This document shows positions 56,969 through 64,000 of a stretch of DNA of 64,000 nt, piece after piece. Below the pieces are notes generated by a model. The model saw nothing but the letters and a program-made list of their open reading frames with translations, was not told the DNA's origin and did no database searches. Both the position numbers and the translations under genes were made by a program. The DNA comes from Aliarcobacter vitoriensis. Its GTDB lineage: Bacteria > Campylobacterota > Campylobacteria > Campylobacterales > Arcobacteraceae. Location of the stretch: positions 1 through 64,000 of the forward strand of contig NZ_PDKB01000013.1 of NCBI RefSeq assembly GCF_003316695.1, written 5' to 3'. Position 1 is the stretch's first letter. Every line of letters starts with the position of its first letter.

Positions 56969-57889
56969 ATGTTAAGAATTTCAATAGCTTTTATAGCTAC
57001 AATTTTTTTATTTACTGGTTGTGCAGAAAAAGTTGCTAAACCATTGACACATAATTTAGAAAAAAAAGAGGATATTTATTCTATAAAACAAGCAAAAAGT
57101 ATCTCTATGCAAGAGCTTGTAGATGAGGTAGAACATTATCCAGTTATTTTTGTAGGTGACCATCATAATACACAAAAGACACATAAGTTTTTTGCAGATT
57201 TTATAAATGAATTGGGTAAAAAAGGTTACAACATAAGTCTAGCAAATGAGTGGTTTACTCCTACACAAGATGAGTTATTAAAAGAATATACAGATAATAA
57301 ATTTGATACTGCTACATTTAAAGATAAAGTAGAGTGGGATAAATTTTCAAAGTACAAATGGGAATATGTATCGTCTTTGTATGAAGCAGTTAAGAACAAT
57401 CAAGGAAGACTTTATGGTATGAATATCTCAAAAGATGATAGAGCAAAAATATCTTTAAAGCAGTTTGATAAAATGAATCAAGAAGAGAAAGATTTTTATA
57501 ATAATTTAGATTTAGGAGTGACTGCTCATCAACAACTTGTTTACCCATATCTGCAACATTGTGATAAAATGCCATCTACAAGTCCAGAACCTTGTTTAGA
57601 AAGAACATATAGAGTTCAAGTTACTTGGGATACTTATATGGCACAAAATGTAGCAAAAATTGCAAAAGATGTTATAAAATCGCCAAAAGATAAACTTTTA
57701 GTTTTTGCAGGAGCTATGCATATAGAGCAAAATTTAGGAATCCCTTTGAGATTCTCAAGATTGAGTAATCTTCCATTTATCTCTATTTCAAATGAAAAAA
57801 TAGATAAAGAACAAGATTTAAAGATAAATACAAATAAATCAGATATTGTTTATATTTATGAAACAGAAGAAGAAAATAAGAAAAAATAA
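56969..57889 (+). CDS. ChaN-family iron-regulated lipoprotein
   Basis: The protein has 306 residues. Lipobox FTGC with lipidated Cys18. DUF399/ChaN domain with VIFVGDHHNTQKTHKF, LANEWFTPTQDELL and FAGAMHIEQNLGIPLRF. Family members are outer-membrane lipoproteins that bind heme (ChaN, PhuW). It closes the heme locus, which it supports strongly. Confidence 0.83.
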   Translation: MLRISIAFIATIFLFTGCAEKVAKPLTHNLEKKEDIYSIKQAKSISMQELVDEVEHYPVIFVGDHHNTQKTHKFFADFINELGKKGYNISLANEWFTPTQDELLKEYTDNKFDTATFKDKVEWDKFSKYKWEYVSSLYEAVKNNQGRLYGMNISKDDRAKISLKQFDKMNQEEKDFYNNLDLGVTAHQQLVYPYLQHCDKMPSTSPEPCLERTYRVQVTWDTYMAQNVAKIAKDVIKSPKDKLLVFAGAMHIEQNLGIPLRFSRLSNLPFISISNEKIDKEQDLKINTNKSDIVYIYETEEENKKK

Positions 57890-58028
57890 TGCTATTTTTT
57901 ACTATAAGATTAAATTAAATAAATAAAACTAAGATAAAATGATTTTGTTTAACCATATTTTAAGCTATTATATATTTCTAAGTTTTTTTTAGATAGAATC
58001 CGCGAAAATTTTAAGAAAAAGAAGAAAT

Positions 58029-59843
58029 ATGAGAGATATTAGAAACATAGCAGTTATTGCTCACGTTGACCACGGAAAAACAACACTAGTGGACCAACTT
58101 TTAAAACAAAGTGGTACATTTTCAGCTCACCAAAATGTAGATGAAAGAGTTATGGATAGTAATGCTATTGAAAAAGAAAGAGGAATTACAATTCTTTCAA
58201 AAAATACAGCTATTGATTATGAAGGTGTAAGAATTAACATCATTGACACTCCAGGACACGCCGATTTTGGTGGAGAAGTTGAGAGGGTTTTAAAAATGGT
58301 TGATTCTGTTTTACTTCTTGTTGATGCACAAGAAGGAGTTATGCCACAAACAAAATTTGTTGTTAAAAAGGCACTATCTTTAGGACATAGACCAATCGTT
58401 GTTGTAAATAAAATAGATAAACCAGCAGCAGAGCCAGATAGAGTTGTTGATGAGGTATTTGACCTATTTGCTCAAATGGATGCAACAGAAGAACAATTAG
58501 AATTCCCAGTTATCTATGCAGCTGCAAGAGATGGTTATGCAAGATATGATGCAACTGATGGTAATATGGATTTTAAACCACTTTATGACACTATTTTAAA
58601 AGAAGTTCCAAAACCTAATGGCGCTGATGAAAATGGATTACAACTTCAAGTATTTACTCTTGATTATGATAATTTTATTGGAAAAATAGGAATTGCTAGA
58701 ATTTTTAACGGTACAATTAGTCATGGTGAAACAGTACTTTTATGTAAAGCAGATGGAGAAAAAGTAAAAGGAAGAGTATCTAAACTTATTGGATTTAAAG
58801 GTCTTGATAGAATAGATATCAAAACAGCTGGTTCTGGTGATATTGTTGCAGTTGCTGGATTTGAAACTATCGATGTTGGAGATAGTTTATGTGACCCTAC
58901 AAACCCAATGCCACTTGATCCTATGCATATTGAAGAACCAACTTTAAGTGTAACTTTTTCTGTAAATGATTCACCACTAGCTGGAACTGAAGGTAAATAT
59001 GTAACTTCAAATAAAATTGATGAGAGATTAAAAGCTGAAATGAACACTAATATTGCTATGAATTATGAGCAAATTGGAGAAGGTAAATTTAAAGTAAATG
59101 GAAGAGGTGAACTTCAAATTACTATTTTAGCTGAAAATATGAGAAGAGAAGGTTTCGAGTTTTGTATTGGAAGACCTGAAGTTATTATTAGAGAAGAAAA
59201 TGGTGTTAAAATGGAACCATTTGAACATCTTGTAATTGATACTCCAGATGAGCATAGTGGAGCTATTATTGAAAAATTAGGTAAAAGAAAAGCTGTTATG
59301 ACAAATATGGTACCTATGGGAGAAGGATTTACAAGATTAGAGTTTGAAATTCCTGCTCGAGGACTTATTGGTATTAGAACAGAGTTTTTAACAGATACAA
59401 GAGGAGAAGGAGTTATGAATCACTCTTTCTTAGAATTTAGACCATATTCTGGAACTGTTGAAAGTAGAAAATATGGAGCTTTAGTTTCTATGGAAAATGG
59501 AGAAGCTCTTGCATACTCTATTTTTAACTTACAAGATAGAGGTGTTATGTTTGTAAAACCTCAAGATAAAGTTTATATTGGAATGGTAGTTGGACAACAT
59601 GCAAAAGATAATGATTTAGATGTAAATCCTATAAAAGGGAAACAACAATCAAATGTAAGATCTAGTGGTGCTGATGAAGCTATTAAGCTTATCCCACCAA
59701 GAGTAATGTCTTTAGAAAATGCTTTAGAGTGGATTGAAGAAGATGAGTCTGTTGAAGTTACACCTATTTCTATTAGAGTTAGAAAAAGAGAACTAGATCC
59801 AACTGTTAGAAAAAGAACAGCGAAGAAAGAAAAAAATGCTTAA
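58029..59843 (+). CDS. typA: Ribosome-associated GTPase TypA/BipA
   Basis: The protein has 604 residues. [15 protein letters not shown] (G1), [17 protein letters not shown] (G3) and [12 protein letters not shown] (G4) are intact, followed by the elongation-factor-like domains II, III and V and the TypA-specific C-terminus. It acts on ribosomes under stress and at low temperature. It stands alone before a strong terminator. Confidence 0.96.
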   Translation: MRDIRNIAVIAHVDHGKTTLVDQLLKQSGTFSAHQNVDERVMDSNAIEKERGITILSKNTAIDYEGVRINIIDTPGHADFGGEVERVLKMVDSVLLLVDAQEGVMPQTKFVVKKALSLGHRPIVVVNKIDKPAAEPDRVVDEVFDLFAQMDATEEQLEFPVIYAAARDGYARYDATDGNMDFKPLYDTILKEVPKPNGADENGLQLQVFTLDYDNFIGKIGIARIFNGTISHGETVLLCKADGEKVKGRVSKLIGFKGLDRIDIKTAGSGDIVAVAGFETIDVGDSLCDPTNPMPLDPMHIEEPTLSVTFSVNDSPLAGTEGKYVTSNKIDERLKAEMNTNIAMNYEQIGEGKFKVNGRGELQITILAENMRREGFEFCIGRPEVIIREENGVKMEPFEHLVIDTPDEHSGAIIEKLGKRKAVMTNMVPMGEGFTRLEFEIPARGLIGIRTEFLTDTRGEGVMNHSFLEFRPYSGTVESRKYGALVSMENGEALAYSIFNLQDRGVMFVKPQDKVYIGMVVGQHAKDNDLDVNPIKGKQQSNVRSSGADEAIKLIPPRVMSLENALEWIEEDESVEVTPISIRVRKRELDPTVRKRTAKKEKNA

Positions 59844-59860
59844 TTTTATATATAACTATT

Positions 59861-59894
59861 AAAAAGGAAGAAACTTTTGTTTCTTCCTTTTTTT
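59861..59894 (+). terminator. Strong Rho-independent terminator after typA
   Basis: A 14-bp perfect stem, AAAAAGGAAGAAAC with GTTTCTTCCTTTTT, loop TTTT, then T-run. Confidence 0.9.
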
Positions 59895-59897
59895 ATC

Positions 59898-59948
59898 TTG
59901 ACACAAAAATAAAAATCAATTATAATTTATCAATTAGGTAGGTGATAG
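59898..59948 (+). promoter_or_regulatory. Promoter and operator of the Rrf2 regulator gene
   Basis: TTGACA (59898-59903), 17-bp spacer, TATAAT (59921-59926). Five bases later CAATTAGGTAGGTGATAG (59931-59948) matches the 18-base operators of the two downstream units at 14 positions and overlaps the ribosome site, implying autoregulation. Confidence 0.75.
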
Positions 59949-60407
59949 ATGAAAGTTTCAAAAAAAACAGATTATGCATTGAGAGCTTTATTTGCAATAG
60001 CAGAAGCAGACAATCTTATTTCAATTAGAGAATTGTCAGAATTAGTTGATGTTCCAAGAAGATTTTTAGAAAATATTATGCTTGAAATGAATAGAGCAGG
60101 TTGGGTAAAAAGTATTCCAGGACGTTATGGTGGATATGTTTTGGCAAAGGGTGCAGATGAGATAACGATGGGAGAAGTAATTCGATATTTTGAAGGTATG
60201 ATTGCTATGATATCTTGTGTTTCAGTTTCTAATTATGAACCATGTAGTCAAGAGGGCAAATGCCATTTTAGAAGAGTATTTTTAAATATAAGAAATTTAA
60301 CAGCACATATTTTGGACAAAACAACAATAGCGTCTTGTTTGGCTCAAGCACCTGTTACAAAAGAAGATATTTTAAAAGAAGAGTTTGTTGGTGGATTGGG
60401 AATTTGA
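59949..60407 (+). CDS. Rrf2-family regulator with three cysteines (sulfur/Fe-S sensing candidate)
   Basis: The protein has 152 residues. N-terminal winged HTH (MKVSKKTDYALRALFAIAEA, VDVPRRFLENIMLEM, KSIPGRYGGYVLAKGAD). Cys90, Cys99 and Cys105 with His106 resemble the cluster-binding set of IscR/NsrR but with spacing C-x8-C-x5-C. Rrf2 proteins such as CymR and IscR control sulfur and Fe-S metabolism. Its own promoter and those of the cystine-type and SsuA-like genes share an operator, so it probably represses all three. Confidence 0.87.
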   Translation: MKVSKKTDYALRALFAIAEADNLISIRELSELVDVPRRFLENIMLEMNRAGWVKSIPGRYGGYVLAKGADEITMGEVIRYFEGMIAMISCVSVSNYEPCSQEGKCHFRRVFLNIRNLTAHILDKTTIASCLAQAPVTKEDILKEEFVGGLGI

Positions 60408-60449
60408 TTTATAATAAATATAATATTTTAATATATATGTTAAATTCTC

Positions 60450-60501
60450 TTGACAAAAAATGTTTTTATTAGTATTATTTCACCAATCTAGTAGATGATA
60501 G
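60450..60501 (+). promoter_or_regulatory. Promoter and Rrf2-type operator of the cystine-type transporter
   Basis: TTGACA (60450-60455), 17-bp spacer, TATTAT (60473-60478), then CAATCTAGTAGATGATAG (60484-60501), overlapping the expected transcription start. Nearly identical over more than 50 bases to the promoter at 63546. Confidence 0.75.
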
Positions 60502-60533
60502 ATTTTTATTAAAAAACAAAAAAAGGAAGAACA

Positions 60534-61367
60534 ATGAAACAAATTTTTAAAAAATTACTTATTGCTCTAGCAATAGTTCCAGCTTTAGCATTAACTGTAA
60601 GTGCAAAAGAAAAAAATTCTATTGATATTATCAAAGAAAAAGGTAAAGTAAGAATTGGAGTATTTAGTGATAAAGCACCATTTGGTTATCTTGATAGCAA
60701 TGGAAAACACCAAGGATTTGATATTGTTATTGCAAAAAGATTGACAAAAGAACTTTTAGGTGATGAAAATAAAGTTGAATTTATCAATCTTGAAGCAGCA
60801 AATAGAGTTGAGTATTTAGTTACAAATAAAGTAGATATTGTATTAGCAAACTTTACTGTAACACCTGAAAGAGCAAAAAAAGTTGATTTTGCAAATCCAT
60901 ATATGAAAGTTGCTATTGGTGTTGCATCGCCAGAAAAAAGCCCAATAAATAAAGTTGAAGATTTAAAAGGTAAGAAGCTTATAGTTACTAAAGGTACAAC
61001 GGCTGATGTTTACTTTACAAAAAATCACTCTGATATTGCAACATTGAGTTTTGATCATAATTCTGAATCATTTGCTGCTTTAAAAGATGGAAGAGCAGAT
61101 GCATTTACGCATGATAATACACTTCTTTTTGCATGGACAAAACAAAATCCAGGATTTGTTGTAGGAATTGATGCTTTAGGACCACAAGATACTATCGCAC
61201 CAGCAGTTAAAAAAGGAAATACAGTTTTATTAAACTGGCTTAATGAAACTTTAGCAAAACTTGGTGAAGAGAAATTTATAGAAAATGCTTATAATGAAAC
61301 TTTAAAACCTATATATGGTGATTCTGTAAATATTGAATCAGTTATTATAGAGGGTGGAAAAATATAA
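60534..61367 (+). CDS. Cysteine/cystine-type ABC transporter binding protein (CjaA-like)
   Basis: The protein has 277 residues. Signal peptide (MKQIFKKLLIALAIVPALAL). Amino-acid-binding family 3: GYLDSNGKHQGFDIVIAKRL, NRVEYLVTNKVDIVLANFTV then TPERAKKVDFANPY. It resembles Campylobacter CjaA, which binds cysteine. The Rrf2-type operator upstream supports a sulfur amino acid. First of a four-gene importer operon. Confidence 0.83.
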   Translation: MKQIFKKLLIALAIVPALALTVSAKEKNSIDIIKEKGKVRIGVFSDKAPFGYLDSNGKHQGFDIVIAKRLTKELLGDENKVEFINLEAANRVEYLVTNKVDIVLANFTVTPERAKKVDFANPYMKVAIGVASPEKSPINKVEDLKGKKLIVTKGTTADVYFTKNHSDIATLSFDHNSESFAALKDGRADAFTHDNTLLFAWTKQNPGFVVGIDALGPQDTIAPAVKKGNTVLLNWLNETLAKLGEEKFIENAYNETLKPIYGDSVNIESVIIEGGKI

Positions 61368-61372
61368 TTTAG

Positions 61373-62032
61373 ATGGATTTAGATTTTATTATAGAGGTTA
61401 GCCCTTTATTCCAACAAGCTTTATTGGTAACAATAAAGCTCTCTTTTATTGGTATATTTTTCTCATTAATTATAGGCTTAGTTTGTAATTTAATATTGGC
61501 TAGAGAGAATGTTTTTTTAAACTCCTTAGTCAATGCTTATATTGAAATATCAAGAAATACTCCTTTACTTATTCAGCTATTCTTTTTATATTATGGTTTA
61601 CCAAAATTTGGTATAAAAATTGATGAGCAAGTTTGTGCAATTATTGGGCTTAGCTTTTTGGGTGGAAGTTATATGAGTGAAGCTTTAAGAGCAGGAATAG
61701 AAGCTGTACATAAAAACCAAATAGAAGCAGGATTAAGTCTTGGTATGAATAAGGCTCAACTTTTTAGATTTGTGATTTTACCACAAGCTTTGAGTATATC
61801 TATCCCATTACTGACTGCAAATGCAATATTTTTAGTAAAAGAGACTTCTGTTGTCGGAATAATAGCTGTTAAAGAGCTAGTAAGTTTGAGTAAAACACTA
61901 ATTGGTGTTTATTATAATACCTATGAAACAATGTTTATGCTAGTTCTGTTTTATTTGATTATTCTTTTACCACTTTCATTTATTTTATCTTATATAGAAA
62001 GGAGAGTGCGATATGCAGAACATGGGAATTGA
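61373..62032 (+). CDS. Amino-acid ABC transporter permease 1
   Basis: The protein has 219 residues with five membrane helices and the HisM-type motif EALRAGIEAVHKNQIEAGLS then ILPQALSISIPLL. Polar amino-acid permease family. It overlaps the next permease by 20 bp. Confidence 0.87.
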   Translation: MDLDFIIEVSPLFQQALLVTIKLSFIGIFFSLIIGLVCNLILARENVFLNSLVNAYIEISRNTPLLIQLFFLYYGLPKFGIKIDEQVCAIIGLSFLGGSYMSEALRAGIEAVHKNQIEAGLSLGMNKAQLFRFVILPQALSISIPLLTANAIFLVKETSVVGIIAVKELVSLSKTLIGVYYNTYETMFMLVLFYLIILLPLSFILSYIERRVRYAEHGN

Positions 62033-62690
62033 ACTAATATTTCAAGGAAATAATCTTTTGCGAATATTAGAAGGTACTTTAAATACTATGTATATTGCAT
62101 TTATTTCTATATTTTTAAGTTTAATATTTGGAGTTATTTTTGGGATAATTTATACTTCAAAAAATAAAATTATAAGATTTTTTTGTAGATTTTATTTAGA
62201 AGTTTTTAGAATTATTCCTATTCTTGTACTGCTTTTTTTGTTTTACTTTGTAGTTCCAAGTCTTTTTGATATTGATATAAGTGGTGAATTTGTAGCTATT
62301 TATGTTTTTGTTTTATGGGGAATTGCTGAAATTGGAGATATAACAAGAGGAGCTATGGAATCAATACCAAAACATAATAGTGATGTAGCTTTAGCTTTGG
62401 GATTTAATAAAGTACAGTTATATATTTTTGTTTTAATTCCTTTATCATTTAAAAGAGTTCTTCCTGGAGTTATAAATTTAACAACAAGAATGATAAAAAC
62501 TACATCATTAGTTATAATGATAGGTGTTGTTGATGTAGTAAAAGTTGGACAACAAATAATAGAAAGTAATATTTTAAAAGTGCCTGATGCTGCTTTTTGG
62601 ATATATGGATTTATATTTGTAATATATTTTATTATCTGTTATCCTTTATCAAAAGTTGCAAAAGTTTTAGAAAATAGATGGAATAAGTAG
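62013..62690 (+). CDS. Amino-acid ABC transporter permease 2
   Basis: The protein has 225 residues. ITRGAMESIPKHNSDVALAL and LIPLSFKRVLPGVINLTTRM are HisQ-type permease motifs. The ATG at 62013 has AAAGGAGAG with good spacing inside the previous gene; an in-frame ATG at 62022 is less likely. It forms a heterodimer with permease 1. Confidence 0.87.
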   Translation: MQNMGIELIFQGNNLLRILEGTLNTMYIAFISIFLSLIFGVIFGIIYTSKNKIIRFFCRFYLEVFRIIPILVLLFLFYFVVPSLFDIDISGEFVAIYVFVLWGIAEIGDITRGAMESIPKHNSDVALALGFNKVQLYIFVLIPLSFKRVLPGVINLTTRMIKTTSLVIMIGVVDVVKVGQQIIESNILKVPDAAFWIYGFIFVIYFIICYPLSKVAKVLENRWNK

Positions 62691-62696
62691 GAAATT

Positions 62697-63437
62697 ATGG
62701 ATAAATTGATAGAAATAAAAAACCTTGTAAAAAAATATGCAGATAAAACAGTTATAAATGGAATAGATTTATCTATACAAAAAGGTGAAGTCGTTGTTTT
62801 ACTTGGACCTTCTGGATGTGGGAAAAGTACACTTTTAAGAACTATAAATGGCCTTGAAAATATACAAGGTGGAGAGATACTTTTCCATGGTAAAAATATC
62901 CATGATAAAAACTCTAATTGGATAGAAATAAGACAAAAAATAGGAATGGTTTTTCAAAATTATGAACTGTTTCCTCATTTAAATGTAATAGATAATATTT
63001 TATTGGCACCTTTAAAAGTTCAAAAAAGAGCTAAAGAGGAAGTTATGCTTCAAGCAGAAGAACTTTTAAAAAAAGTTGGTCTTGAAGATAGAAAATTTGC
63101 ATATCCAAGAGAGTTATCAGGTGGTCAGAAACAAAGAATTGCAATAGTAAGAGCTTTGTGTATGAATCCTGAAGTTATGCTTTTTGATGAAGTTACAGCT
63201 TCGCTTGATCCTGAAATGGTAAGAGAAGTTTTAGATGTAATTTTAAATTTGGCAAAATCAGGAATGACTATGTTTATAGTAACTCATGAGATGGGATTTG
63301 CAAAATCTGTTGCAAATAGAATAGTATTTTTGGATAGTGGAAAAATTTGCGAGGAATCTGAACCAAAAGAGTTTTTTTCAAACCCAAAAACACAAAGAGC
63401 AAGAGAGTTTTTAAATATCTTTCAATTTGAAGATTAA
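62697..63437 (+). CDS. Amino-acid ABC transporter ATP-binding protein (GlnQ type)
   Basis: The protein has 246 residues. Walker A GPSGCGKSTLLRTIN, LSGGQKQRIAIVRAL, VMLFDEVTASLDPEMV and VTHEMGFAKSVANRI match the polar amino-acid ATPase group. It energises the two permeases. The operon ends at an imperfect terminator. Confidence 0.9.
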   Translation: MDKLIEIKNLVKKYADKTVINGIDLSIQKGEVVVLLGPSGCGKSTLLRTINGLENIQGGEILFHGKNIHDKNSNWIEIRQKIGMVFQNYELFPHLNVIDNILLAPLKVQKRAKEEVMLQAEELLKKVGLEDRKFAYPRELSGGQKQRIAIVRALCMNPEVMLFDEVTASLDPEMVREVLDVILNLAKSGMTMFIVTHEMGFAKSVANRIVFLDSGKICEESEPKEFFSNPKTQRAREFLNIFQFED

Positions 63438-63442
63438 TTACA

Positions 63443-63481
63443 TATTTTTAACTTTTCTTTTATAAGAGAAGTTTAAAAATA
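63443..63481 (+). terminator. Terminator of the cystine-type operon
   Basis: TATTTTTAACTTTTCTT pairs with AAGAGAAGTTTAAAAATA with one bulge. AT-rich stem of about 17 bp directly after the ATPase gene. Confidence 0.6.
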
Positions 63482-63545
63482 TTTTAAAATAGTAGATATA
63501 AATAAGTATAGATTATTTAAATTATAAATAAAATATATTATTCTC

Positions 63546-63597
63546 TTGACAAAATATATTTTTATTAGTATTATTTCACCAATTTAGTAGATGATAA
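63546..63597 (+). promoter_or_regulatory. Promoter and Rrf2-type operator of the SsuA-like gene
   Basis: TTGACA (63546-63551), 17-bp spacer, TATTAT (63569-63574), then CAATTTAGTAGATGATAA (63580-63597). It is a close copy of the cystine-operon promoter. The expected transcript has a leader of about 175 nt before the gene. Confidence 0.75.
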
Positions 63598-63635
63598 TAT
63601 AACTTAATAAATCATCTAAATCAGAAAGGATAAAA

Positions 63636-63683
63636 ATGATGTGCGATATGTGTAGATATTCTAAAAATGTAGAATTAATTTAA
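63636..63683 (+). CDS. Short Cys-containing leader ORF
   Basis: Fifteen codons, MMCDMCRYSKNVELI, with AGAAAGGA 7 bases before the first ATG. Cys at codons 3 and 6 in the leader of a sulfur-uptake gene is reminiscent of attenuator peptides. Translation is inferred; the ORF is short. Confidence 0.5.
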   Translation: MMCDMCRYSKNVELI

Positions 63684-63728
63684 TGAAAGATTTGGTGAGA
63701 TTTTTTTAAATCTTTAACTATCACACAT
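63648..63728 (+). promoter_or_regulatory. Foldable mRNA leader, candidate attenuator
   Basis: ATGTGTAGATA (63648-63658), which contains the second Cys codon, can pair with TATCACACAT (63719-63728) with one bulged A. Inside lies the hairpin AAAGATTT (63686-63693)/AAATCTTT (63708-63715), with a T7 run in its loop. The ribosome site of the next gene is 19 bases after the outer helix. Confidence 0.4.
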
Positions 63729-63757
63729 TTAGTGTATATTATATTTAGGAAAAGTTT

Positions 63758-64000
63758 ATGACAAAAATAGTTAAAAAGATATTTGCAGTATTAGCAATTA
63801 TTCCAGTATTAGGTTTTGGAGCTTCAAAAGCTGAACAATTAAGAATAGGGTATCAAAAGTCAGATCCTGGGTTTGTATTGATAAAAGATTCTGGTGCTTT
63901 AGAAAAGAGATTAGAGTCAATTGGAGTAAAAGTATCTTGGATAGAATTTCCAGCAGGGCCTCAACTACTTGAAGGTTTAAATGTTGGAAGTATTGATTTA
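63758..64000 (+). CDS. SsuA-type aliphatic sulfonate binding protein, N-terminal part (runs off right edge)
   Basis: 81 residues are visible. Signal peptide (MTKIVKKIFAVLAIIPVLGFG), then LRIGYQKSDPGFVLIKDSGA, VKVSWIEFPAGPQLLEGLNV and the GSID start of the next strand, the SsuA/NMT1-like pattern. AGGA lies 7 bases before the ATG. It probably binds sulfonates for an SsuABC importer beyond the edge. The Rrf2-type operator fits a sulfur role. Confidence 0.82.
   Translation, partial: MTKIVKKIFAVLAIIPVLGFGASKAEQLRIGYQKSDPGFVLIKDSGALEKRLESIGVKVSWIEFPAGPQLLEGLNVGSIDL

Overview
The window is AT-rich, gene-dense DNA from a Campylobacterota chromosome, most probably Arcobacter/Aliarcobacter. The grounds are the codon use, the dnaA-dnaN-gyrB order with DnaA boxes on both sides of dnaA, the epsilon-type QueF, TypA and CjaA-like proteins, and a G-tract contingency locus. 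The genus is an inference; there is no rRNA or tRNA to confirm it. The chromosomal replication origin lies at about 26.9-28.5 kb, so the window spans both sides of oriC.

Left arm. Positions 1-1060 hold the N-terminus of a LapA-type retained adhesin with a candidate LapG cleavage site. Then come an MFS carrier, LysR and HxlR regulators, a flavodoxin-fold oxidoreductase and an MgtC/DUF4010 membrane protein. From 5.7 to 9.2 kb lies a complete molybdate locus (modE, modA, a TOBE protein, modB, modC) behind a perfect FNR-type box and a ModE-like inverted repeat. A ModE-like half-site also precedes the next operon (9.3-16.4 kb). That operon has a TonB receptor, an LLM flavoprotein, a BtuCDF/MolABC-type importer, a SAM methyltransferase and a small SUOX-fold periplasmic protein. 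I read it as a probable second, outer-membrane-coupled route for an oxyanion or metal chelate. It faces a TonB siderophore receptor (16.5-18.9 kb) broken by a G9 tract, a phase-variable locus in its OFF state. A decayed ParE-type toxin-antitoxin pair follows.

Centre. An ATPase with a DUF4143 tail, a YqaA-like protein, the SRP RNA, an HTH protein, queF and a flavoprotein lead to gyrB-dnaN-dnaA, with ruvC and purN beyond. An apparent operon at 30.1-34.9 kb joins thyX, a TRIC-type channel, a TelA-like protein and two tandem paralogous membrane/coiled-coil proteins of unknown role. A large four-PAS diguanylate cyclase follows.

Right arm. This is an iron and sulfur acquisition region. A fecI-fecR-fecA-like trio (38.2-42.3 kb) is preceded by a Fur-like box. 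A RhuM-like protein, a MazF-type toxin-antitoxin pair and a TusA/YeeE pair separate it from a heme locus (45.8-57.9 kb). The heme locus has hutX, an ABC exporter, an AraC/PchR-type regulator, hugZ, hmuTUV, two tandem TonB receptors, a small membrane protein and a ChaN lipoprotein. Three promoters in it share a long operator at fixed distance from the -10 box, pointing to one regulon. After typA, a cysteine-bearing Rrf2 regulator, a cystine-type ABC transporter and an SsuA-like gene all carry the same operator just downstream of canonical -35/-10 boxes. The last one also has a 15-codon Cys-containing leader ORF inside a foldable 5' leader.

The best candidates for undescribed biology are the ModE-linked TonB/Mol-like operon, the AraC/PchR operator family, the Rrf2 sulfur operator with its Cys leader peptide, and the phase-variable receptor.
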